A stretch of 64,000 bases of DNA from Ehretia macrophylla (Eukaryota; Streptophyta; Magnoliopsida; Boraginales; Ehretiaceae): the NCBI GenBank assembly GCA_037974665.1, contig CM075768.1, positions 4,242,501 through 4,306,500 on the forward strand, read 5' to 3'. The notes under the pieces were generated by a model, which searched no databases, was not told the origin of the DNA, and saw only the letters and a list, made by a program, of their open reading frames with translations. Position 1 is the first letter of the stretch. Every line of letters starts with the position of its first letter. The position numbers and the translations under genes were made by a program. Below are positions 49,038-59,900 of this stretch, piece by piece.

Positions 49038-51091
49038 CACCTGAAAAAGCCAAAAGGCCGACTGAGGCCAAAACGCATGAGAAGAAAGTTGGGCCCTAAT
49101 TGCCAAACAACTTCTCAATGTAAGAAGTAAAATAATTGGGAGAAGTTGGGACTCGATGTTTTGTGACTAAACTTCCCAATGTAGGCCACGAGTGCCAACA
49201 ATAATGCTCGACCAGGGATAGGGCAAGAATGCCAAATGACTAAAAGTCCCGACATGGGATGGGCTAAGAATGTCATTAGTTGTAAGAAACTACACATTCC
49301 GACTGATAGCCTGAGAAAAACCATTAAATGCAGGCAACTATATTTCTTGCTGAACTATTGCAAAAAGGGTTTATACAAACACAACTGCTAGCTCAATCCG
49401 CTTTCAGTTCAAACTGTCAAGCCTTAAGGTTTTAAGGCCTCAAAGCCCCGAGAGCCAGACATTAAGTCTTAATAGCTCGGTGACAAGTAAAAGGTTTGAA
49501 ATACCAAAGATTAGTAGAATCCACCCACGAGTCGTAAAGGTTTGAGGCTGTGGTACTCGATAATGAGGACATCAGATCCCGAGGCTGTTGCAACCAAATA
49601 GGGGTCATCCAACCCCAAGGTTATTAAAACCACGGGTAATCCGACCCTGAGATCAGATTAAAAAGCAGTCTTGTGACATAAGCTAAATAAAGTCATATTC
49701 AGGCTCCTTAAAGCCCCAAAGCTGTTAGAGCCGAACTCGGAGCTATTAGAGTTGAGCCCCAAGTGCGGTTAAGCTGCAAAAGGCCAAAGTCAAACTTTGA
49801 ATAAGCCTAAATAAAGGTCGAAAAAAAGCTCACCAAAGCCCTTCAGACCCTCTAAAGTCGAAGATAAGTTCAAATAAAACCCTATACAGGCCCCCATGAG
49901 TCCATAACATATAGTTATGGACTCAGACAAGAGAAGAGTTAGGCACGAGCCAAAGCGAAAAGGGAAATATTGAACTTGAAAACACCCAAAGGTCAAGCTC
50001 AAAAGAGCCAAGACCAATGCAGAACTTAGAAGAACCGAAGCGAAACCCCAAACTCAGGGAAAGATAAGGTGAGACGCGAGCATGACTTAGCTCGGGCTTT
50101 AGCATAAAGCCAAACTGAGCCGCAGCTAAGGTCCGAACCTAAGAATGGAAACCGAACCATCAAATAAGAGGCGAGCAATAATTGCTTAGGGGGCCTGCAG
50201 CGAGCACTAAACAACATGAAACCCATTGGGGCAAGGCATTTGAGCTATCAATCTTCTACCAAAATAAGGAAGTCCTTTGTTAAAATACAAGGTCTTGGTA
50301 CCTTCCCTAGGCCTTTTCCCAACACATCTACACTTTATCCAAATGCCTTTAATGAAATTGGCTCGAGTGTTTAGTATTTGTCTCTACGGCATCGATAGCC
50401 GCCTACAAACGCCAAGTCCAAGCTTGGACCTCGCAAACCTACAATTCGAGGATTAGATCATTGATATTTTTATTCCCCGACCTGATAGGCCGGCCCTTAC
50501 ATGCCTCAAAAGATGAATAAACTGCGAAGTTGCAATTACTTTGGTAAGCCGAGGAGGTGAGGTCAAGCCCATTACTTGTACTCACTTCGGATACAGGCAA
50601 GCTTAAGCCAAGGACTGGTATACTGGTTAAACCAGGCCAAAAATTAGAGAGAGTAAAGTAGAGACGGGTCACTTGGCCGCTTTGTGGACATACAATCTAT
50701 GTTTTTTAAGACCTGACGGTTATGAAGAAAATGCGCTGAGGGAAACAATAGCGTATTAGTAAATGATTCCCTGACCACTTATAGGGCTCAAGAAATAAGG
50801 AGGGATAATGATATGGGTGAAATTAGACTCTATGTGAATAGACAAAATTGACCCCGAAATCCGAGTGAAGTAAAGCCCGAGCCTATGACCCGAGGTGGAT
50901 TGACTTGACCTCGCATGTTGACAGGGCACTTGACCCTACCTAAATAGGGTACATCCTGACCTCTGTTGTATTTGTCCCGACCTGAAAATGTCTTTAGAGG
51001 TCGGGGCTATCGTAAAATACCAACCTGGTGACATCCTAAAATGTTTGGACCACAATGAGACATGTGACATCCCCTAGACCACATAAGTTTC

Positions 51092-51098
51092 TATAAAT
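51092..51098 (+). promoter_or_regulatory. LTR TATA box
   Basis: TATAAAT within tctataaatatgtgag, followed about 30 bp later by a purine-rich likely start region. The position relative to the LTR end fits the U3/R border of Tat-like LTRs. Confidence 0.55.
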
Positions 51099-51467
51099 AT
51101 GTGAGTCCCCCACAAGAAAGGTAAGTCATTCATTTCTAGAGCTAATTGTCACGTGCTCAGAGTTTTGGAGTACCCCCCCTAGGTACTGTGCTAGGAGCCA
51201 AGCCCCACGGGTCGCACAGAATAGGTGCTAATAGATATATCCTTTGATTTTCAGGTATTTTAGCGGCTCTGGACCTTGTGTTTCAATGCTTAGACTTGCT
51301 GACTCTGTGGAAAGGCGTTTCTCAGCCCATAACCTCTGAGGTTGGGAGCCAGATTAGGCGTGCTGCGCGTGCTCCGTCTCATAATGCTCCCTAAAATGCT
51401 CGCTCTCTCTTATGGCTTTATTCTCTCTTGCTTATATGCAATCTTATGCATATTTTTGGGTCCTATA

Positions 51468-52490
51468 ATGTTTGTTTGTTTTGACATTTTGGTGCAAAAC
51501 GTTTCAAATCAGACATTTTATTGCTAAAGTTTTATATAAGGGACATCGTTAGTCCATTAGCTCATTTCTGTTAAATTTGCTCCGTTAAGGTTGCGTGAAA
51601 TAAGTCGATAAATGCAATAGAGGTAAGATTAGACTCAGAAAGAATACAAGAAAAAGAGAGATTTAAATACTTGGGCTCTATGGTTCAACAAGATGGGGAG
51701 ATAAATGCAGACGTTGATTATAGAATCAAAGCAGGATGGACGAAGTGGAGAAATGCGTCAGGAATCTTGTGTGATCGATAGCCATTAGGCCTGCTATGTT
51801 ATATGGTTCGGAGTGTTAGGCGGTGAAATATCAACATTTTCATAAAATGTCGGTGGCTAAGATGAGAATGTTGAGATGGATGTGTGGCAAAACTAGAAAG
51901 GACAAGATTAAGAACGATGTGATACGGAAAAGAGTAGGAGTGGCCCCGATTGAAGATAAGATGAGGAAAAATCGTTTGAGATGGTTTGGCCACGTAAGGA
52001 GACGACCTGTTGAGGCGCCTATTAGAAGGTGCGAAAGTTTAGAAATGTTACACCAGAAGAGAGGTAGAGGTAGACCTAAGATTACTTAGACGGAAATAAT
52101 TAGACAAGACCTCGCGTGTATAGATCTCATAGAGGAGATAACTCTCAACAGGAAGGAATGGCGTTGCATGATCCATATAGCCAACCCCACCTAGTGGGAC
52201 AAGGCTTAGTTTGGTTTGGTTTGGTTTAAAGTTGCATGATTCGCATATCGCATGTAAAAAAAAGCATATAAGGTTAAATTGGGGAGAATTGGGGATAGGG
52301 TGATATTTTGTGAGAATGAATTGTAAGTTAAATGACTAATTTAACCTTGTATGTTTTTTTTTTACACGCGACGTGCGAATCACGTGACCTTAACAGAGTA
52401 AATTTAACAGAAATGAACTAATGGACTAAATTTAGAACTAAAGTGTCCGATTTGAAACGTTTGGGACAATATCAAAACAAGCAAACATTT
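51468..52490. mobile_element. Fold-back/MITE-like element split by a LINE
   Basis: The two ends are long inverted repeats. Left arm words gtttcaaatcagacatt and agtccattagctcatttctg are matched in reverse complement at 52405-52470. After removal of the LINE at 51599-52230, the left arm continues (ttgcatgattcgcatat...aaggttaaatt, 52231-52290) and still mirrors the right arm (52345-52390). Arm length is about 190 bp and the pre-insertion element about 380 bp. It encodes no protein. Mutator-like origin is a guess from the long terminal repeats. Confidence 0.75.
51599..52230 (+). mobile_element. 5'-truncated RTE-clade LINE
   Basis: A 3' fragment of an RTE-type LINE. Readable words are RFKYLGSMVQQDGEI, RIKAGWTKWR, then [40 protein letters not shown] and RGRGRPKIT. 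This is the conserved C-terminal part of the RT/EN protein. A short internal deletion and frame changes lie around 51775-51825. The 3' end is ttggtttggtttggttt, the short-repeat tail usual for RTE. It is flanked by gttgcgtga (51590-51598) and gttgcatga (52231-52239), a 9-bp duplication with one mismatch. It is dead because most of ORF2 is missing. Confidence 0.88.
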
Positions 52491-53458
52491 GAAATTATTT
52501 GAGTTATTTTCTCTATCTGAAACAATATCTGTGGTATTAGTAGGAGATTCTTTTAGACAAAAGAATATTAATTAATATGGGCAACGCTATAATGGAGAGC
52601 CCATATGATGATATGCATGTTACAATACTTGGAAGACATATTGACACCCAAATAACGAACTATTGGAATAAATGATACACGCCGGATACTTGGATTTGTT
52701 GGTTAAAGCAACTGATGCTATTGCAACCTACCTGTTACAAAGAGCAATAGTAGCTCCTATAAATGAAGTCGTGATAAAAATAAATAAATAAATGACAAAA
52801 TTTCGAGGGAAGAGTCATTGTACAAAAGTTGAGAGTCAACCACAGACCACATTTCTAAATATTGTATGAATTGTTGGACTGTTAGATTATAATCTGAAGC
52901 TAAAAATTGAAATTCTTGTGATATTATTGATAAATATCAATCAAACATGGTAGATTTTTGCAATGGGACGAAAATAATGGTCATCCATATACAAGTTGGT
53001 TCATTCAGGTATAGCTAGTACATCCAATCATTGGTATGAGACGAGGCAATAAAATATTCTTAACAAAATTATATTATCACCATTAGGTAACAAAGGAGAC
53101 AACTACGATGACAATCATTAAGAGTCAAGGTTGTAAATGTGCTACTTGAGACAAGTTCATAAGAAGGTATTCTTACGAGAAGGGTTAAGTTAGAAACTTT
53201 TGATGTTGGCTGGAAAGCATCCCTCCACCCACTGGAAGATCATTATTCAAAGTTTGTTCACATCGTCCAGTGAAATTAATAACATAAACTAGTTTCTTTT
53301 TTGTAATCTAAACTTAAATATTTCATTTCTAGGCCCCATAAATTAAGCTCAAAATCACTACAATCTTACAAAAATCACCTCAAGTAAGAGAGAGCTTCTG
53401 TTAATCGAAATCATCGTTCCAAAAATAATTTTAAAAAAAAAAAATGTGTAAAGAAAAA
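52491..53458. other. Intergenic sequence and NUP133 3' flank
   Basis: About 1 kb downstream of the NUP133 stop codon on the minus strand. It should hold the 3' UTR next to 53458. I cannot place a poly(A) signal with confidence. No other gene or element edge is seen. Confidence 0.5.
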
Positions 53459-53998
53459 CTATATTATCATTCCCTCCATACTGGCATCGACCTGCACGCT
53501 CCCCAGCATAACTGCAGTCAGCATCAGCTTGCCTGCATCAGGAAAGTCTTTGTGCTGCATCAAAATTGATTCCACAGAGGAAACCGTATCCTTCATATTT
53601 GAAAGTTCCGAGTTTTCTTGCCTCAGTGGAAGTACTTCATCAAATCCACCCTCAAAAGTCTCTGCTTCAGGTCCATAACACCTGCTAGAAGCTTGAAAAA
53701 GAGCAGTATCCCTAAGATAGTGTAAAGTCTCTTCTTCACCCCACCCCTCGGCTATAGACATTTGGTAAAGTTGCTCCCAGTCGTCCTGATTTGCAGCGTT
53801 CCTCCAACATTCCTCCAAGAGGCTCGAATTACGTCTAAGAAAGGAGCAGCTGGTCCATGCAAACACATCAAACGCTAGCAAACAGAGCTCACGGTTTTGA
53901 CTTTTAAGACACAATTCAATAAGGTCAACAGGAGGAAGAAGTTGTTCCCCAAAGCGTTCCTTCTCTTCAATATCCAGGAAAAGTTTAAAAGTGTTCTC
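53459..53998 (-). CDS. NUP133: NUP133 last exon with stop codon
   Basis: Acceptor cttttctcatag, then ENTFKLFLDIEEKERF and 163 more codons to TAG at 53459-53461. It holds the C-terminal helical domain (AFDVFAWTSCSFLRR, LLEECWRNAANQDDW, ALFQASSRCYGPEAETF). In animals this region binds Nup107. The apparent start at 53914 is only a TTG inside the exon. Confidence 0.94.
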   Translation of the reverse strand, partial: ENTFKLFLDIEEKERFGEQLLPPVDLIELCLKSQNRELCLLAFDVFAWTSCSFLRRNSSLLEECWRNAANQDDWEQLYQMSIAEGWGEEETLHYLRDTALFQASSRCYGPEAETFEGGFDEVLPLRQENSELSNMKDTVSSVESILMQHKDFPDAGKLMLTAVMLGSVQVDASMEGMII

Positions 53999-56900
53999 CT
54001 ATGAGAAAAGTGAGTGGAAAGGAAAAGTTAATTAATATGTTTTTAAGAAACAATGATAGACTGATTACTACTTATTTATAAAAAATTAATCTCCAGAGGC
54101 TCCCATAAATTATCGTACAGGTCACACTTATCAACTTTTGTGAACAAAGTGAAGCCGGAAAGAGAATGAAAATTAAACATTACAGATTCCCTTTCAGTTA
54201 GGTAGTTAGGTTACTTAATTGCATACTTATTATAGGGGTTCATTTACGCAGAGAAAGGAGTTCTTCACAAAGAAAGCTGAAGCCGATAGCATGTTTTCCG
54301 AATTCCAACATAATCCTCGTCTCCCCAAAATTTTGATTTTCAGAACAGATGTCCAGGCTCTAAATTGTTGAAAATCTCATCTCAACTTTCACAGAAGTAT
54401 ACTGTGTTTTATTCTCTTCATTTAGAACCAACAACCCCCCCACCTCCCTCTCTCTCTTAAGGCATCTATTAGCTCAGTGAAACTTACAGTAGGATGGCTA
54501 TTAGTTATTTTAACTAGCAGCATGAAACAAAATGTCACCATGAGTATGTATGGTGAATGACACATCAGGATCTACTCCTTTTTCTATAAGCAAAAAAATT
54601 TAGAATTTCATTACCTCCATACACAACCATAAACAAAGGGCAAGAAACAAGAAATGAAAGCAAAGAAGTCAATTACCTTAAAAAAGGAAGTAAGAAGGAA
54701 TCCAAAAGAGAGGAGAGATAAGCAAATTAACAAAACGAAACTTGGAGGCATCAGATGGTAAAAATGAGAGACGATTACCTAAGTCCTACTTTTCCCTACT
54801 TCTGGACAATTAAGTCCTGTCAAAAGTTTAGTGCGCTAACAGTCCTAGTTTCCGAAAAATCAGTTCCAAACAAATTTCAAGTTCTTGAAAAATATTCCAA
54901 CTTTGTCCTTCGAATTTATGTACAAATTATACATAGATAGGTATACTCTTTCTTAAATGCATCCAATATATCTCTAATATAAATGACACCTAAACATTTA
55001 TCTATATTGAAAAGTTAGAATTGTTTAACGCCAATGTGAGTTAATGTTTTGGAGTCAACAATTAAGTGGTAACACATTCTAAATTGTAATTTTTAGATTA
55101 GCACCTTTCATGATCTTTTAGTTCCTTACAATTCATTGTATTAGACCCAAATCAATCAACTGTCATGAGTAATTACCAATTTTAATCAATACTACTAGAA
55201 ATCATACAAAAAAATGAAAGAGATTGAGTCCAATCAAGATAGGGATTAATTTTTCAAATGTTCATGTTAAGAATCATGAGATTCCATTCTAAAACCAATT
55301 GGTGTCAGGTAGAGTAACCCATGATCTTATAAGGTGGTCTTGAAGTTTTTGATTTTCCGATGTAAGACAAGTGTATATTCTGACACTCCCCCTCATGTGT
55401 GACCTGATGTGAGAGGGGTCACACGTGGAAGATTAAACACATGGAAGATTGAACGTACGTGGAATACATGTAGAAGATTGAATACAAGTGTGACCTAATT
55501 TTGAAATGGGTCACACATGAACATATGTGGAAGATAACACACGTGGAAAAAGATTGAACACAGGTGTGACATAATTTGAGAAGGGTCACCAATGTCACAC
55601 GTGGAAGATGAACACATCCGGAAGTTGAATAAGCCTAGACCATAGGCCTAACTCTGATACTATGTTAAAAATTATGGGGTTCCATCCTAAAACTAATTGG
55701 TGTCAGGTAGAGTAATTCAGGATCTTATAAAGTGGTCACGAAATTTCTGATTTTCAAATATAGGACAAGTGTATATTATAACAGTTCAGTTAGAAATAGA
55801 AGGGGCATAATACTTGGTGGAAGAGAACATAAGTAATTAATATGAAAGGGTAATTTTCACACAATATATTCCTTCCAACTCTTAGGACATGAAAATATTT
55901 GTTAACATTAGATCTAGTGATAATTAAATGTTCAAAAGACTAAATCATCCAAACGGGAAAAATTATGAATTCTTGGTGAATTTCTCTACATGTAATTAGC
56001 AAGTTCACTTTCACCCCGAATTGGGTTAAAATCATTTTGCCCCATCAGTTCCTAGTGAAATCCAAAGTTCAACTTTTAAATTTACCCATGAGTAGCAACA
56101 GAGCTAGGGTTTTGTTAACGGGCAAATTTGTCTTCTTAGATTTAAAATGAGAGTAAAAAATTGTTAATAAAATGAATCTATCAAAAGTCTTCACATGACA
56201 TCCATTTTTTCCTTTCTTTTTCTCTTTTCTTCCTTATCTTTCCTTCTTCCTTCCACTTTCCCGGCCAATACCATCAGATGCAATATCCATTTGAAAAGCA
56301 TAGCAAAGCAGATGATCTCAGCTGGGTAACCATAGGATCATTTGAATACATCCGTTGCTTTGATTTTTAATTCTTAATTCTGTGGTCATCCTTACATATT
56401 TTTTCCTTTTTTTTTTCTAAATAAAGGTCATCCTTACTTTATCTGCATGCCTCCTGGTCATTAATTATAATTCTGATGCACCTTCAAGAGTCTCCAAGTG
56501 GAAGTGTGTGCTTGGAGTTGTAGCTACTATTGGAGCTTCTGCTTGCACTTGTGCTTTCCCACATGCAGCTTTCTTTCCAAAAGGTTCTAAAGAAGGAAAC
56601 GGTCTCTTATCATTTTGGTATGCAAATTTTCATTTGTAAGTCACCTCTGGTCAATTATGGGTATTTTGTTACTAGAGAATGGATGACTTTGCAGGGAGAA
56701 CGGAGTCCCTAGGATCAGATGCTCTGCTATGCATCACAATCCACAATCCGTATTTTGTATCCCAATTAGCCAGGAAATTTGAAGGACGAAGAAAAGAAAA
56801 GGAGAAGGAAGAAGAAGAAAAAGAAAAGTAACTCATTTACATGTGGCGACATCTGATAGGTTCATTTTCTCATCCTTTTTTAAAAAATTTGAAAAGACAT

Positions 56901-59900
56901 ACATGCCCTTACAAAGTTACAAACACCTAACTCTGATATTGCTTGTGGGGAAATTTGGGTAAATGTAAAAGTTTGTGAGGACTTTAGCCTATAGGATTTA
57001 GCAAGAAACTCAGGGGGCAAAATGACTTTAACCCCTTTCAAATTTATCTAGTGCAAAATGCTTCAGCCACAACATGATATGAACGATAATCTTACTTCAA
57101 TTGACTATCAACCTTCAAGGCTTTAACAAATAAAGAGTAACTTTCAAATTAATCTCTCCAAGGTTCTACTTATTGCGAAAGGAGGAGGAAAAAGAAAAGA
57201 TAAATCTAAAAGCAACAAGAGATAGAGAAACTGGGAAAAGGCTTTGCCAAATGCAGTATTTTTAATCACTTTGAGTCATATGGACCCACACATAGAGTTG
57301 ATTACAATATGTTTCTAAAGAAAGTCATGTCAGTATAAAAGCATAGATCACTGGCATAAAGCAATATAGAGAAATTTGGAATTGAAGATTTAGGAGGAAG
57401 GATGATTATACATAAACTATTACCTGTAACTCCAGAATCTTCAAATCAGCATCAATACGCCTCACCTTTGCTTCATAATCAGCACTCTTTCCTGCTAGAT
57501 AGTAATAATTATGATCAACTGCTACTGGTAGAAAAATAGATAAGCAAAATCATAATCAAAGGCATTGGGCGAAAATAAAAATTAAAATTAAAAATAAAAA
57601 GTGTTTGGAATTACGAGAAAACAACTAAAGCTTCATGTGCTTCAGAAAAAACAGAAAACACGAGATATTTTACCCCTGAAACAAGCTAATATATTTCACT
57701 AAGCTTATACTTTAGCTATTATCTAATTCTTCCTCCTCATGCTTATTGTCTAGATAATAACAAAAACGATATCTGAACAATTGCAAGTATTGATGGCCCA
57801 TGTATGGAACTTAACAAGGCCTAAAGGGACTGAAACTACATACTCTGGTCCTTTCTGTTCGGCGTAAAATGTAAATATATACTGACAAAAAATACTTGAG
57901 CAACCAAATCCTAGGAAGTACCATTATGCCATAACTAGAATGGCTCTTGCCTTTGAAGGGGCCATTGATGGATAGCACGTGACTCATATGCAATGTAACA
58001 GACGTTGAGACATTGTGTTACTTGAATAAGGGTAATACAAAGGGTCAAAGGAATAAATTGAAGAGAAATTCCTTTTCTTTTTTTCTTTTTCTTTTTCAGA
58101 GAGAGGAGGGGGAGGGGGAGGGGGAGGGGGAGGGGGAGGGGCGGGTGGGGGGCCGAGAAGAAGGTGGATGGAGGCACGAGAGATAAAGATGGAGAGCATG
58201 AAGAAGGGAAGAGGACCAATAACATTAGTTCAGATATATAACAAAAGATGCAGCACATAATATCCAACCCATGGTACCACCGTCAATTCACACAGCCTCA
58301 ATACCCTTCACAATATGATTCAAATCACGACATGACAGATATCCAAAAATAGCAGAGACATTATTTTCATGGCAAAACCACCAACAGACACTGCAAAGTA
58401 GTGTTTAAATTTTTCAATGATTGCAGTGTCCAGTTTCTCCTCTACCAGTTTAACATACTGTTGCCTGGGTGGCTTCCCATCAATCATCATGTTATAACAA
58501 GCGCAAATATGATATATATATTCAGGGAAAGTTGGCAACACAAAGATTTCCATGTTTTGTAATCTTTGACATTTATAACTTCTACACAATGTTCAGCCTA
58601 ACTGCTATAAAAGACACAACTCATATTAAAGAGTTAATTTTGTATAGAATATATAAGTCACTCATACCCAAAGGGAAGCCATAAGAAAAGCATATACCTG
58701 CCAGTGCAGCTATCTTTGAGAGTTTGAGAAAGCGTCTTCTCTCTGCCAATGTTATCTTAATCTTGCTAAAAGAGTAAGTCTCCTCATTAACAGAATCTGA
58801 GCTTTGATTATCTGAAAGAGCTAGTTTGTGTAGAGTTTCAGAAGCTGCCGAAAATCGATGAAGGAACACTTCATGAAGCCAGACTAGATCTTGATGTTGG
58901 CTTAGAAAAGTAGCTAGCTCTTCCTGAAACTCTTCTCCGAGTCTCATAAGTTTGGAAAATTGTCTATTGCTATGGAGTTGTTTAAAGACAAAATAGCTAA
59001 ACCCTCCCTTCGGTCCCATGCTCTGATGCTGCAAAGCAAGCATTTGGATTCTTGAAATTATGAACTAAAGGCAAAGGAAGAATATCTAGTATGTCAATAA
59101 TATAAGAGAGAGGGAGGGAGAGGGAGCAGAGAGAGAGTGTTAGTTATATTTCCTCCATCCCCTAATTAAAGTCCTTTCCTTTTTGGTCTGTCTTAAAAAA
59201 TTGGGTCTCTTCACCAACACAAATGTACTTTTCCATTCCACATTCCAAAGTTACCCACGAAAATAAGTCATCAATTTGAATTGCACGAAAGATGCATTCA
59301 ACAAGTCAACAGATTTTTACTAAACTACATTAAAATCCAGCATCCTTAAAAACTTGGACTCACAAAAAAGGACTCAAAATTGGGATGGAGGAAGTATATG
59401 TTACGTCAAACAGTATGGAAGTTAAATAGTTATCTGAAATCAAAATATTATAGAGGCATGGAATTAAGAACTGAATCAAAAGTAACTTAAAATATCAACA
59501 AGTTAACTGTATACCATAAGGTTTCTGAGGAGTTCAAAATCATTGAGATCACAGCATATATTCCACAGTGTTTGATATCCTTCATGTCTTGTAGCAATTG
59601 ACAACAACCTTGAAGAAAGCTTTCGAAGAATCTCCTCATATTGCCCTTCAATTTCTTCACTTGAATCCTGCAAGATGAAGTAGCTATGATAACACTCAAG
59701 AGAAGTGAAACCAAAATCTCTATGGCAAACCAAGACCTCTATAATTGAGAAAAGGTCATTATTGTCTCTTTGAGTCTTTCTCAAGATTTTCAGGATTACT
59801 GGAAGCTGGATTGTTTAACATGAACAGAACTAACTAACCTACAAACCCGGGAAATTTTGCAATTTCTCCAGTTCAGTTTGAAATTGAAGAATCATTTACA

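Larger units (their letters stand above)
48200..51290 (+). mobile_element. Tat-like Ty3/gypsy LTR region
   Basis: About 3 kb of GC-richer sequence without genes. Near its end it has a TATA box (51092-51098) about 200 bp before the LTR end, then ggtaagtcattcat. Next comes a block gttttggagtacc...gcggctctgg, and finally ttgctgactctgtgg followed by aaaggcgtttctcagcc (51297-51332). That last block resembles the TGGCGCCGTCTGTGG primer region and gag leader of plant Tat/Retand-type elements. The left edge is not defined. The stretch 49400-49770 has loosely repeated 'cccgag' and 'gctgttagagcc' phrases. Confidence 0.5.

Noticed and set aside
56427-56617. Additional NUP133 exon
   Set aside because: Wrong strand, no resemblance to NUP133, and the flanking exons already join in phase without it.
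57935-58267. Proline-rich open frames on the minus strand
   Set aside because: They are translations of the GGGGGA array inside a NUP133 intron.
59503-59784. 93-codon minus-strand frame starting at 59784
   Set aside because: Only 59515-59667 is exon; the upstream part precedes a good acceptor and does not resemble NUP133.
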